Part shown: positions 42,441-51,485 of the stretch, piece after piece
Layout: every line of letters starts with the position of its first letter
How positions within the stretch are numbered: position 1 is the stretch's first letter
NCBI RefSeq assembly: GCF_016464305.1
Contig: NZ_JAEIOJ010000009.1
Span: 124,001 to 188,000 of the forward strand
Source of the DNA: Umezawaea beigongshangensis
GTDB taxonomy: Bacteria; Actinomycetota; Actinomycetes; Mycobacteriales; Pseudonocardiaceae
Direction of reading: 5' to 3'
Length of the DNA stretch: 64,000 nucleotides
Position numbers and translations under genes: made by a program
Notes under the pieces: generated by a model
Seen by the model: the letters and a program-made list of their open reading frames with translations, nothing else
The model's database searches: none
What the model was told of the DNA's origin: nothing

Positions 42441-44978
42441 GTGAGCCGACCCGGCACCCGTGTCGACGGGAGACCTCACGTGGCACCTCGTTCCCCGGCA
42501 CGTCGTGCCCTGACCGCGGTGGTGGTCGCCGTCACCGCGAGCGCGCTGCTGATCCCGTCGAGTTCCGCCTCCGCGGCCGACAACCCGTGGACCAGAGCGG
42601 ACAGCGGTACCGTCGCGGCCCGGTCGCTCCAGCAGGGTGATCTCCGCACCGACCGGTTCGCCGGGTTCACCCTCGACCGGCCCGCCATGGCCGCAGCCCT
42701 GGACGCGGGAGCGGACGTCGAGGTCGTGCTGCCGACGCCCGCTGGCACGTTCGAGCGCTTCTCGCTCGTCGACGTCCCGGTCCTGGAGCCGGGGCTGGCC
42801 GCCCGGCACCGGGAGATCAGGACCTACGCGGGCAGAGGCCTGGACGACCCGACGGCCTCCGTCCGCGCGGACCTGACCCCGCTGGGCTTCCACGCCTCCG
42901 TGCGGTCCCAGCGCGGCCAGTGGTTCGTCGACCCGCACTCCCACCGCGACCAGAGCCTCTACGCCAGCTACCACGGCCACGACCTGACCCCGGTCGCCCC
43001 GTTGCCGGAGATCGAGTTCCAGCACGCGGACCGGCCGCTCCGGCCCGCGACCACCGCGGCGAGTCCGGTCGTGCTGCTGCGCACCTACCGCCTCGCGATC
43101 GTCACGGACCCGTCCTACGCGCGCTACTTCGGCGCGGAGAACGTGACCGCCGCCAAGGCGACCCTGGTCAACCGGATCGCGCAGGTGTACGAGGACGAGA
43201 CCGCGATCCGGCTGCTGCTGGTCGACGAGACCGACAAGACCAACCTGAACACCGACGCCGAAGCGACCGGTCCGAACGGGCCGTGCGGCGCGGCACCGTG
43301 CTTCCGGCCAGAAGAACTTCAGGGCTGCGCGACCGGGACCCTCGGCCACAACGCGACGGTGCTGGGTCAGCTCGTCGGCGCGGGCGACTACGACATCGGG
43401 CACGTCGTGCTGGGTGTGCGCGGCGGCGGGGCCGGCGTGCCGGGCGTGGGCGGAGCGCACAAGGCCGCGGGGTGCACGGGTCTCGCCACGCCGACGGGCG
43501 ACCTGCTGGCCGTGGACTACGTCGCGCACGAGACGGGTCACCAGTTCGGCGCGGAGCACACGTTCGACGGCGACCGGTGGGGGTGCGGCACCGGACAGCG
43601 CTGGCCGGGCTCCTCCTACGAGCCGGGCAGCGGTTCGTCGATCATGGCGTACGCCGGGATCTGCCAGCAGGACAACCTCCAGCGCCACGCCGACCCCTAC
43701 TGGTCGCACCGCAGCCGCACCGAGATCACCGCGTTCACCACCTCGGCACCGTCGAACGACAACGAGGTGCAGAACGTCTCCCTGCGGGACTTCGACAGCG
43801 GTGACTCCTTCACGCTCACCCACGGAGGCCGCAGGTCGGCGCCGATCCCCCACGCCGAGTACACCCCGGAAGCGATCGCCACCGCCGTCGAGGCGCTGCT
43901 GCCGACCGGCGCCGAGGTCGAGGTCGCGGGTCTCGGGGACAACGTGAACCGGCCGACCCCGTTCGACGCCACAGGATTCCAGGTCACGTTCCGGGGATCG
44001 ATGGCGGGGACGAACACCACCGCGCTCGGCCTCGACGCGACCGGGGCGTCCGGATTCGTCGGCGAGACCGTCGAAGGGGGTCCGCAGAACAACCGCGGAC
44101 ACCGCGTCGAACGCACCCGCAACCACCCTCCGGTCGTGACCGCGCCCGCGCGCCGCACGATCCCCGCACGCACCCCGTTCGCGTTGACCGGCAGCGCTAC
44201 CGATCCCGACGGCGACCCGGTGACCCACCTGTGGGAGCAGAACGACCGCGGTGGCGAGAGCGGCACGTCGCTGGTGGAGAACACCAAGACCGACGGCCCG
44301 CTGTTCCGCCTGTTCGGCACCGCTGCCGTCGTCAGCGACGAGGACGCGCTGACGTACCGCTCCCCCGGTCAGAACACCGTGACCACCGATCCGACGCGGG
44401 TCTTCCCGGACCTGGCGCAGATCGCGGCGAACGACACCAACGCCGTGACCGGCAGGTGCCCGGCCGCCCCGCCGCCTCCGGCGCCGGAGACCGGCGGCGG
44501 CACGAACGTGCCCGCCGACGTCGTCGACTGCTTCTCGGAGTTCCTGCCCACCGCCGACTGGGTCGGCGTGGACGGCGACCGCACCCTCCACTTCCGGCTC
44601 ACGGTCCGCGACGGCAGGCAGGGCGGCGGTGGGATCGGCAGCGCCGACACCGAGCTCGAGGTCGCGCCGACGGCCGGCCCCTTCCTGGTGACCTCGCACG
44701 CTCTCCGCTCGTCCCACCGCGGCGGCTCCCGCCAGGTCGTCACCTGGAACGTGGCCGGAACGCGGGCGGCTCCGATCGGCACCACCTCGGTCCGGATCAC
44801 CTTCTCCACCGACGGCGGGCTGACCTTCCCGCACGTGCTCGCCTCCCGGACCCGCAACGACGGCACCGAGTCCGTGACGCTGCCGACGGTCCGGACCACC
44901 GAGGGCCGCATCAGGATCGAGGCCCTCGGCAACGTGTTCTTCGACCTGAACGACGCCGACCTCACCGTCACCAGCTGA
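42441..44978 (+). CDS. Secreted reprolysin-type zinc metalloprotease, 845 aa
   Basis: A Sec signal peptide is visible (ARRALTAVVVAVTASALLIP, then SSSASA-ADN). The metzincin zinc site is VAHETGHQFGAEHTF (HExxHxxGxxH, about residues 363-377), with the Met-turn in SSIMAYAGIC about 40 residues later. An N-terminal pro-region with GFHASVRSQRGQWFVDP precedes it, as in bacterial M12-like proteases. After the catalytic domain lies a long beta-rich region including Ig-like sequence (FALTGSATDPDGDPVTHLWE). The protein is presumably exported and degrades extracellular protein. The GTG at 42441 is the first plausible start; a GTG eight codons in is an alternative. Confidence 0.88.
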   Translation: MSRPGTRVDGRPHVAPRSPARRALTAVVVAVTASALLIPSSSASAADNPWTRADSGTVAARSLQQGDLRTDRFAGFTLDRPAMAAALDAGADVEVVLPTPAGTFERFSLVDVPVLEPGLAARHREIRTYAGRGLDDPTASVRADLTPLGFHASVRSQRGQWFVDPHSHRDQSLYASYHGHDLTPVAPLPEIEFQHADRPLRPATTAASPVVLLRTYRLAIVTDPSYARYFGAENVTAAKATLVNRIAQVYEDETAIRLLLVDETDKTNLNTDAEATGPNGPCGAAPCFRPEELQGCATGTLGHNATVLGQLVGAGDYDIGHVVLGVRGGGAGVPGVGGAHKAAGCTGLATPTGDLLAVDYVAHETGHQFGAEHTFDGDRWGCGTGQRWPGSSYEPGSGSSIMAYAGICQQDNLQRHADPYWSHRSRTEITAFTTSAPSNDNEVQNVSLRDFDSGDSFTLTHGGRRSAPIPHAEYTPEAIATAVEALLPTGAEVEVAGLGDNVNRPTPFDATGFQVTFRGSMAGTNTTALGLDATGASGFVGETVEGGPQNNRGHRVERTRNHPPVVTAPARRTIPARTPFALTGSATDPDGDPVTHLWEQNDRGGESGTSLVENTKTDGPLFRLFGTAAVVSDEDALTYRSPGQNTVTTDPTRVFPDLAQIAANDTNAVTGRCPAAPPPPAPETGGGTNVPADVVDCFSEFLPTADWVGVDGDRTLHFRLTVRDGRQGGGGIGSADTELEVAPTAGPFLVTSHALRSSHRGGSRQVVTWNVAGTRAAPIGTTSVRITFSTDGGLTFPHVLASRTRNDGTESVTLPTVRTTEGRIRIEALGNVFFDLNDADLTVTS

Positions 44979-45373
44979 GGCCGAGCAGTTCCCGCAGGAC
45001 GCGGGCCCGGTCGAGGATGTCGTGGCCCGGACCCGACCCGGTTGCACCTGCCCGTCTGCCGCGACACGCGTGCGCTCCTCCTCGCCCGACGACCTCTGCT
45101 GGTTCGCCCCCGACGCGGCACGCGCCCCCCACCGGCGCTGCGGCCTCGGCACCGGCGCGGGGTCGTTCGAGCACGCCGACGAGGCACCGTCACGGCGGTG
45201 ACAGACCGCGGTGACGGGCCGCGCGGCTCGCACCGTCGCGCGACGGGTGGCCGAGCACGCCGGCCGCTTCTGAGGTGCCGACGCGACCGGGCGCCGACGG
45301 GCGACCGGTTCGCGATGTCACCTGGTCGGCTGATTCCGCTGGCACGAAGGGGCTGCACGGGTGGTGAGCGGCC
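44979..45373. other. 395-base gap with no recognised gene
   Basis: No intact domain is visible on either strand. The minus-strand end HDILDRARVLRELLGLS at the left edge looks protein-like but is too short to assign. The gap should hold the promoter of the P450 gene. Confidence 0.35.
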
Positions 45374-45397
45374 GTGCACCGGCCCACGATGCCTGGG

Positions 45398-46609
45398 ATG
45401 GAGCACACGACGGTGACCCACGACTGGCCGGTGGACGACCTCGACGGCATCCGCTTCGATCCGCTGCTGGCCAGGCTGCTGGCCGAGGAGCCGATCAGCA
45501 GGATCCGGCTGCGCTTCGGCGAGGGCGACGCCTGGCTGGTGACCCGCTACGAGGACGTGCGGGCGATCACGACGGACCCCCGGTTCAGCCGGGCGGCCAC
45601 CGTGGACAACCCCATCACGAGCATGACGCCGCACGTGATCGGCCTGCCCGGCGGGATCGCGCGAACCGATCCGCCCGAGCACACCAGGCTGCGCGGCCTG
45701 GTGACGAGCCACCTCAGCTCGCGGCGGGTGCGGCGGTTGCGGCCCAGGGCCCAGGTGATCGCCGACGACCTGCTGACCCGCGTGCAGCAGCAAGGTCCTC
45801 CCGCCGACCTGGCGGAGTGCCTGACCACGCCGTTCACCATGCGCGTGATCAGCGAGCTCCTCGGCATCCCCGAGGCTCACTGGGACCGGGCCGCCCAGTG
45901 GCAGGCGGTGGTGCTGTCGAGCAGCCACTCCCGGACCGAGGCCGACGAGGTGAAGGCCGAGATCGGTCGCTACTTCGCGCAGCTGGCGCGTCGTCGTGCG
46001 GAGGAACCGGGAGAGGACCTGCTCAGCGCGCTGGTCTCGGGCAACGCGGACGGTGCGCTCAGCACCCGCGAACTCGTGTCCCTCGCGGCCATCCTCCTGC
46101 TCAACGGCATGGACATGGTGCGCAACGTGAGCACGTCCATGGTCTTCGTCCTGCTCAGCCGGCCAGAACTGATGGAACGGCTGCGCGCCGAACCGGAGGT
46201 GCTGCCGCAGGTGGTCGAGGAACTGTTCCGCTACCTCCCGCAGCGCAACGGGGTGGGCCTGCCCCGGGTCGCGATGGCGGACGTGGAGATCGGCGGCGTG
46301 ACCATCAGGGCGGGTGAGGCGGTCTACGTCTCCTACCTCACCGCCAACCGGGATCCCGAGGTCTTCGACCAACCGGACCGGCTGGACGTGGACCGGGAGG
46401 ACAACCCGCACATGGCGTTCGGGCACGGTCCGCACCACTGCATCGGCGCGGCTCTCACCCGGATGCAGCTCGACGTGCTCATCCCCAGCCTGCTGACCCG
46501 GCTGCCGGGACTGCGCCTGACCTGCGCGCCGGAGGAGGTGTCGTGGCGACGCGGCACGCTCAACCGCGGACCGGTGACGCTGCCCGCGACCTGGGACGTG
46601 CACCGGTGA
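45398..46609 (+). CDS. Cytochrome P450, CYP158-like, 403 aa
   Basis: The haem ligand loop is FGHGPHHCIGAAL (FxxGxxxCxG, Cys near residue 350) and the K-helix is EELFRY (ExxR). The I-helix reads ILLLNGMDMVRN where most P450s have (A/G)Gx(D/E)T; the Thr is replaced by Met. Start ATG 45398 gives an N-terminus equal in length to the paralogous P450 at 47132-48340 (both reach RFDP at residues 19-22); GTG 45374 is an alternative. It is clearly a paralogue of that enzyme. It probably oxidises a tetrahydroxynaphthalene or flaviolin derivative, as CYP158 enzymes couple flaviolin. Its stop overlaps the cupin start (GTGA). Confidence 0.88.
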   Translation: MEHTTVTHDWPVDDLDGIRFDPLLARLLAEEPISRIRLRFGEGDAWLVTRYEDVRAITTDPRFSRAATVDNPITSMTPHVIGLPGGIARTDPPEHTRLRGLVTSHLSSRRVRRLRPRAQVIADDLLTRVQQQGPPADLAECLTTPFTMRVISELLGIPEAHWDRAAQWQAVVLSSSHSRTEADEVKAEIGRYFAQLARRRAEEPGEDLLSALVSGNADGALSTRELVSLAAILLLNGMDMVRNVSTSMVFVLLSRPELMERLRAEPEVLPQVVEELFRYLPQRNGVGLPRVAMADVEIGGVTIRAGEAVYVSYLTANRDPEVFDQPDRLDVDREDNPHMAFGHGPHHCIGAALTRMQLDVLIPSLLTRLPGLRLTCAPEEVSWRRGTLNRGPVTLPATWDVHR

Positions 46610-47142
46610 AGGACGGACTGGTCGTGCCAGCGGGGCGGGGACGCCGGATGGTGACCGGCGCCCAGGAGGTCACGGTCAAGGTCAGCGGCGAGCACTCCCG
46701 GACCGCGTCGAGCTTCGAGGTGGTGGTGCCGCCGGGGTTCGACGTCGGCGCGCACGTGCACGCGCACGGGGAGGAGCTCTTCTACGTGCTGGAGGGTGAG
46801 CTGGAACTGCTGGCCTTCGAGCCGTGCGAGCGGACCTCGGCCAACTGGCGCGAGTGGGAGAGCCACACCGGGCAGCGGGCCTTCCGCGCCGGTCCCGGCA
46901 GCCTGATGTTCGTGCCGCCCGGCTGCCCGCACGCCTTCGCCAACCCCGGCGTCAGCCCGGCACGAGTGTTCTTCCAGTCCTCCCCGCCGTCCCGGCACGA
47001 GCGGTACTTCGAGGAGCTGCTCGACGTCCTGGCCGCGCCGGGTGCGGTGGACGCGCGGGCGGTCGAGCGGTTGCGACAGCGCTACGACATCGAGCAGCTC
47101 ACACCGCTGACGTTCACCCCTCCCCCGCGGCCTACCACGTGA
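46606..47142 (+). CDS. Cupin monooxygenase, MomA-like (tetrahydroxynaphthalene to flaviolin), 178 aa
   Basis: The cupin motif 1 is VGAHVHAHGEELFYVLEGEL (about residues 47-66) with His, His and Glu metal ligands, and motif 2 is LMFVPPGCPHAFANPG (about 100-115) with the last His. In Streptomyces an rppA-linked cupin, MomA, oxidises 1,3,6,8-tetrahydroxynaphthalene to flaviolin; the context here (P450 upstream by 4-base overlap, rppA nearby) makes that role likely. The 3' end overlaps the convergent P450 gene by 11 bases. Confidence 0.8.
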   Translation: MKDGLVVPAGRGRRMVTGAQEVTVKVSGEHSRTASSFEVVVPPGFDVGAHVHAHGEELFYVLEGELELLAFEPCERTSANWREWESHTGQRAFRAGPGSLMFVPPGCPHAFANPGVSPARVFFQSSPPSRHERYFEELLDVLAAPGAVDARAVERLRQRYDIEQLTPLTFTPPPRPTT

Positions 47143-48340
47143 CCGGCAGTTCGACCGGTCCGCGGATGAGGCACCCGGTCGGCCACGGCACCTGCTCCAC
47201 GGGCACCGCGAGCCGCAGTTCCGGCAGTCGTCGTACGAGCGCGGTCAGCAGGACCTCGGACTCCATCCGGGCCAGCGCGGGCGCCATGCAGTAGTGCGGG
47301 CCGTACCCGAAGGCCAGGTGCGGCACGTCCGGCCGGTCGATGTCGATGCGCTCGGGATCGGGGAAGACCCGCTCGTCGCGGTTGGCGGTGAGGTACGAGA
47401 CGTACACGGCTTCGCCCGCTCTGACGAGCACCCCGCCGACCTCGACGTCCTCGGTGGCTATCCGCGGCTGACCGAGACCGCTCTTGTGCGGGATGAAGCG
47501 GAGCAACTCCTCCACGACGCGCGGCGCCGCGGCCGGCTCGGCGCGGAGCCTGTCCCACAGGCGCGGGTGCGTCAACAGGGTGTAGACCATCATCGAGCTG
47601 TTGTTGCGGACCGCGTGCCACCCGTTGGACTGCAGGAGCACCGTCAGGGCGAGCATCTCCGCCTCGTTGATGATTCCCTCGTCCTGCGCGGAGACGAGCG
47701 TGGTGAGCAGGTCGTCACGCGGTTCCGCCCGGCGCTGTGCGGCCAGGTCGCGGAAGTACGCGCCCACCGCGGCCTTCGCCGCCACCGCGCGGTCGGCGGC
47801 CTGCTGGTCGCGCGCCACCGACAGCACGGTCTGCGCCCAGTCGACCGTCAGCGGCCAGTCCTCGGGCGGGACGCCCAGGACCGTGCCGATCATCGCGACC
47901 GGGAACGGGGAGGTCACCCGGCGCACCAGCTCGCCGGGTGCGCCGTCGCGGACCATCGCGTCGATCAGGTCGTGCACGCGCTGTTCCGCCTCCGGTCGCA
48001 GACCGTCCACGGTGGACTTGGCGAACGCCTTGCCGACCACGCCGCGGATCCGGGCGTGCTCGGGCGGGTCGGCGAAGCTGACGGCCTGGTCGAGCGGCAC
48101 GGCGTGCCGGGTCATCTTGGAGAACGACGCGCCCGGCACGGCAGCGCGGCTGAACCGCGGATCGGAGGTGACGAACTTGACGTCGTGGTAGCGGGTGACC
48201 ACCCAGGTGTCGCCGTCGCCGTGGGGCAGCCGCACCCTGGCCACGGGCTCGTCGTTCAGCAGGTCGGCCAGGAAGGGGTCGAACCGCAGACCTGTCAGGT
48301 CCTGGACCTCGTAGTGCCTGACCGGACAGGGGACGGTCAC
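47132..48340 (-). CDS. Cytochrome P450, CYP158-like, rppA-coupled, 402 aa
   Basis: The haem loop is FGYGPHYCMAPALARME with the Cys ligand, and the K-helix is EELLRF (ExxR). The I-helix reads VLLQSNGWHAVRNNSS, so the usual acid-Thr pair is His-Ala; I recall that CYP158A2 of Streptomyces coelicolor also has Ala at this Thr position. It is coupled to the type III PKS gene by a GTGA overlap (GTG at 48338-48340), as in the known rppA-P450 operons that polymerise flaviolin or naphthols into pigments. FADPPEHARIRGVVGKAF is the typical C-helix region. Confidence 0.9.
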   Translation of the reverse strand: MTVPCPVRHYEVQDLTGLRFDPFLADLLNDEPVARVRLPHGDGDTWVVTRYHDVKFVTSDPRFSRAAVPGASFSKMTRHAVPLDQAVSFADPPEHARIRGVVGKAFAKSTVDGLRPEAEQRVHDLIDAMVRDGAPGELVRRVTSPFPVAMIGTVLGVPPEDWPLTVDWAQTVLSVARDQQAADRAVAAKAAVGAYFRDLAAQRRAEPRDDLLTTLVSAQDEGIINEAEMLALTVLLQSNGWHAVRNNSSMMVYTLLTHPRLWDRLRAEPAAAPRVVEELLRFIPHKSGLGQPRIATEDVEVGGVLVRAGEAVYVSYLTANRDERVFPDPERIDIDRPDVPHLAFGYGPHYCMAPALARMESEVLLTALVRRLPELRLAVPVEQVPWPTGCLIRGPVELPVTW

Positions 48341-49425
48341 GACGACGCGCTCCGCGAGTCGGCGAGGGCCGCCCAGGTGCCCACCACCATCTCCGCGGTG
48401 ATGCCGGGACCGAACCCGGCGATCATCCCCCGCGCGGAGTGCTGCTGCGAGTCCTCCTCGAACAACCGGTCCAGCGCGTCCAGCACGACCGCGCTGGCGA
48501 TGTTGCCGTACTCGGTGAGGGTGGTGCGGCTGTGCCGGAACATCTCCGGCGGCACGTCGAGGTACTTGGACAGGTCGTCCAGGATGCGCGGGCCACCGGC
48601 GTGCACGATGTAGAAGTCGAGCGCGGAGGCGTCCCAGCGGTGGTCGTCCACCAGGTCCCGCACCGCCGGGGCGAGCATCTCCATGGTGCCGGGAACCCTC
48701 TTGTCCAACCGGAAGTGGAACCCCGTGGCCTTCACCGCGTAGGAGATCCAGTCCTCCGTGTCGGGCACCAGGTAGGAGGCGTTGCGCTCCAACCGCATTC
48801 CCGCGCACCCCTCGGCCCCGGCGTCGTCGCCACGCACGACCGCCGCCGCGACCGCGTCGCCGAACAACCCGTTGGACAGCAGCGAACCGATGCCGGTGTC
48901 CTCCGGCTGGTAGCACAGCGAGCAGAACTCGCAGGCGACGACGAGCGCGTTGGAGTCCGGGTACGCGGTGCAGAAGTCGTGCGCCCGGTTGATCGCCGCG
49001 CCACCGGCCGCGCACCCGAGCTGGGCGATGGGCAGCTGGCGGGTGTCCGGCCGGAAGCCCATGGTGTTGATCAGCCAGGCGGTCATCGACGGCATCGTGA
49101 ACCCGGTGCACGAGACGTACACGATCAGACTCACGTCCTCGGCGGTCAGCCCGGAGTTGTCCAGTGCCCGGCCGACCACGTCGGGCAGGCGTCGCTTCGC
49201 CTGCTCCGCGTAGACGCGCGTGCGGGCCTCGAACCCGTCGTGCTCCAGCGTCTCGGCGACGGGTCGGATGAAGTGCCTCTTGCGCACTCCGGTGTTGCGG
49301 ATCAGCCTGAGCACCAGCGGCAGTTCGGTGTGACGGGAGTGCATCCGGTTCGCGAGTTCGAGGGTCTCCTCCATCGTGAGCACGTGTTCCGGAACCGCGA
49401 CAGCCGGTCGGCACAGCACGGGCAT
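48337..49425 (-). CDS. rppA: Type III polyketide synthase RppA (1,3,6,8-tetrahydroxynaphthalene synthase), 362 aa
   Basis: The chalcone-synthase fold is clear: active-site Cys in IAQLGCAAGGAAINRAHDFC (about residue 134), His in DFYIVHAGGPRILDDLSKYL and Asn in LTEYGNIASAVVLDALDRLF. The CTGFTMPSMTAWLIN segment carries the second Cys of RppA enzymes. RppA condenses five malonyl-CoA units to 1,3,6,8-tetrahydroxynaphthalene, the precursor of flaviolin and melanin-like pigments. The second ATG of an ATGATG pair (49423-49425) is best spaced (6 bases) from the AAGGAG site. The length agrees with known RppA proteins of about 350-375 residues. Confidence 0.95.
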   Translation of the reverse strand: MPVLCRPAVAVPEHVLTMEETLELANRMHSRHTELPLVLRLIRNTGVRKRHFIRPVAETLEHDGFEARTRVYAEQAKRRLPDVVGRALDNSGLTAEDVSLIVYVSCTGFTMPSMTAWLINTMGFRPDTRQLPIAQLGCAAGGAAINRAHDFCTAYPDSNALVVACEFCSLCYQPEDTGIGSLLSNGLFGDAVAAAVVRGDDAGAEGCAGMRLERNASYLVPDTEDWISYAVKATGFHFRLDKRVPGTMEMLAPAVRDLVDDHRWDASALDFYIVHAGGPRILDDLSKYLDVPPEMFRHSRTTLTEYGNIASAVVLDALDRLFEEDSQQHSARGMIAGFGPGITAEMVVGTWAALADSRSASS

Positions 49426-49941
49426 CATCCGCTCCTTCCGCTGGTCCGAACCCGCCCCCCTCGGGGGCGAGCAAGGACGGGCGACCACCCGCACCGAGCA
49501 GTCGGTCACTCCTCCGACTAGTGGGAGTATCACCGCCGACACGGCCTCCGTCGACGCCTTGACCAGGTACTACGCACGATCGCGTGAAAGCTGTTCAAAA
49601 CGGCTCGATGCCCCGGAAGAGGGGCCAGAACGCGGCCGAGCGGGACGATCGACCACCTCGGCGGCATCGGCACCACCGCCCCGCAGGACCGTCCCCGCGA
49701 GGTCCGCCGACGAACGCGCCGATCGTCCACAGCGGACACCCCGACGTGACGGGCGGAGCGCGCGAGCAGCACACCGGCCGCGGAGCGGACGGGGGCGGCC
49801 GCCGCTCTCCGGACCGTCGGCACGTGGCGCTCCCGTGACCACCGCCGGGATCGCCGCGGTCCCGGTCGCAGCACCGGGACCGCGGCGTGTCGCGGACGTG
49901 TCCGAAATCGGATACGCCACCGCAACGTCCCCGCGTCTCTG
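49426..49941. other. 516-base intergenic region upstream of rppA and the VanZ-like gene
   Basis: No gene is recognised. It should hold the divergent promoters of rppA and the VanZ-like gene, including the palindrome at 49512-49527. Frames from the right part are GC-driven and lack motifs. Confidence 0.4.
49512..49527. promoter_or_regulatory. Near-perfect 16-bp palindrome upstream of rppA
   Basis: CTCCGACTAGTGGGAG is symmetric around ACTAGT with one mismatched pair. It lies about 87 bases before the rppA start, next to a GATACTCC stretch on the rppA strand that could be part of a -10 region. It is a good candidate operator for pigment-gene control. The regulator is unknown. Confidence 0.4.
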
Positions 49942-50610
49942 ATGGGGGGCGTGAACCACGACTCCTCGTCCGCACCACCTCACCGCACGCTCCGGATCGT
50001 GTTCGCCGGCCTGGCGGTCCTCGGCCTGGCGAGCGCGCTGTTCGCCGTGCGGCGACCGCTGCTGATGGCCGCTCCGGCGTGCGTGTCCGGGCGGTGGCGC
50101 GGCTGCTTCGGCACGGAGAACGGCGTGCTGCTCGTGATGCTCGCCGGTCTGCCGCTGGCCGCCGCGGTGGTGTGGGCTCTGGCACGCCGTCGACGTGCCG
50201 CCGGCGTCGCACCGGCGTGGCGGACGTCGCTGGCCGAGGTGGGCGTGGTCCACGCGACGGTGCCGATGGTGTGGCTGGCCCTGATGCCCGGCTCCGGAGC
50301 CGGCGTCGTCCCCGGCCGGGTGAGTCTGCTCCCGCTGCGCGACCTGGTCACGATGGGGCCGATCGGGATCGTCGGCAACCTGCTGCTCTTCGCGGCGCTG
50401 GGTTTCTTCGCGCCGATGCGGTTCGCGGCGCTGACCTCCGTGCCGCGGCTGCTGCTCCTCGGGGCGGGCTGCTCGGCCCTGGTGGAGACCGCGCAGTACG
50501 TCTTCCAGCTGGACCGGGTGTCCTCGGTGGACGACGTGCTGCTCAACACCACCGGAACCCTGCTGGCCGCGCTGGCCTCACGCCGCTGGTGGCGCACCCC
50601 GGCGGGCTGA
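49942..50610 (+). CDS. VanZ-like membrane protein, 222 aa
   Basis: About five hydrophobic segments are visible. The C-terminal half has the VanZ-like pattern: VSLLPLRDLVTMGPIGIVGN with LLLFAALGFFAPMRF, then LLLLGAGCSALVETAQYVFQ, and SSVDDVLLNTTGTLLAALAS. The E-x-x-Q and D-D-x-x-x-N residues near membrane helices are family hallmarks. VanZ itself gives low-level teicoplanin resistance, but most VanZ-domain proteins have unknown roles. ATG 49942 or GTG 49951 may be the start; there is no clear Shine-Dalgarno sequence for either apart from the G-run between them. Confidence 0.8.
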   Translation: MGGVNHDSSSAPPHRTLRIVFAGLAVLGLASALFAVRRPLLMAAPACVSGRWRGCFGTENGVLLVMLAGLPLAAAVVWALARRRRAAGVAPAWRTSLAEVGVVHATVPMVWLALMPGSGAGVVPGRVSLLPLRDLVTMGPIGIVGNLLLFAALGFFAPMRFAALTSVPRLLLLGAGCSALVETAQYVFQLDRVSSVDDVLLNTTGTLLAALASRRWWRTPAG

Positions 50611-50720
50611 GCCGCACCGGGAGCGCCCGCACGACCGTCCCGGTGACCTCCCCGAGGAACTGCTCACCACGCGGGGCGTCGGTGTGCGACGACCCGCGCT
50701 GGCTGCTCCGACCCCGCGCG

Positions 50721-50792
50721 CTATCCGACGGCGCCGAGGATGCCGTAGAGGGTTCCGGTGAGGATGCCGATGACTGAGTCGACGAGGCCCAT
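50721..50792 (-). CDS. 23-residue hydrophobic peptide
   Basis: ATG at 50790-50792 follows GAAGGAG by 8 bases, one of the best ribosome-binding sites in the window. The frame encodes MGLVDSVIGILTG, then TLYGILGAVG and a TAG stop. The peptide is glycine-rich and strongly hydrophobic with one acidic residue (Asp5), no Lys or Arg, and could form a single amphipathic or membrane helix. Length and look recall small membrane-active or membrane-anchored peptides such as phenol-soluble-modulin-like or toxin peptides, but I do not recognise a family. Its immediate surroundings have no other gene for about 100 bases on either side. Confidence 0.5.
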   Translation of the reverse strand: MGLVDSVIGILTGTLYGILGAVG

Positions 50793-50881
50793 GACAGGTG
50801 CTCCTTCGCACTGGTGTCGCGTCGGTGTGCCGCTCGCGGTGCCGACGCGACAACGATTCCGCGAGCGGGAACGGAAGAACC

Positions 50882-51435
50882 TCACACTAGAACGCCGACC
50901 GGGACCACGCCCGCTCGACGCCAGCGGTGACCGGACGTTTCACCGGTTCGAGGGTTCTCCCGCTCCGGGTGGGGCGGACCGGGCAACGCGCCCGCGTCTC
51001 CTCGGTCGAGCCAGAACTCGTCGCCCTCGACGTCCTGCATCACCGGGCACGACTCGTCGACGCCGTCGGCACGCAGCAGTCGCACCCGCACCGCGCCGAG
51101 CGCGATCAGTCGTGCGCACTCGGCCTCGAGCGCGGCGAGGCGCTCCTCGCCCACGAGCCCGGTGCCGACCCGCACGTCGAGGTGCAGCCGGTTCTTGACG
51201 ACCTCGCCCTCGGGAACGCGCTGGAAGAACGGTCGCGGGTCCACACCCGACGGGTCGACGCAGGCGAACGCCGAACCCCGCCGCTCCGGCCGCATCGAGC
51301 GGCGGAACTCGTCCCACGCGGCGAATCCCTGCGGGGTGGAGGCACGACGTACCCCAGGACCTCGCACCAGAGACGAGCGACGCGCTCGGGTTCCGCGCAG
51401 TCGGAGGTGACCTGGAACTGCTTGACCGACGTCAT
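50882..51435 (-). pseudogene. VOC (glyoxalase-like) family gene with a frameshift
   Basis: ATG 51433-51435 opens TSVKQFQVTSDCAEPERVAR and LWCEVLGYVVPPP, the first betaalpha-beta unit of a VOC domain. Near 51345 the family sequence moves to another frame: QGFAAWDEFRRSMRPERRGS, ACVDPSGVDPRPFFQRVPEG, VVKNRLHLDVRVG, ending MQDVEGDEFWLDRG. Restoring the frame needs one base removed (or two added) in a C-rich run. Actinomycete proteins of this type have unknown substrates. The second frame then runs to a stop at 50882, longer than usual for the family. Confidence 0.75.
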
Positions 51436-51485
51436 CGCTCCACCGCAGTGACGGGCCGAGAGCCCGACGGACCGCGCGAGCCCCG

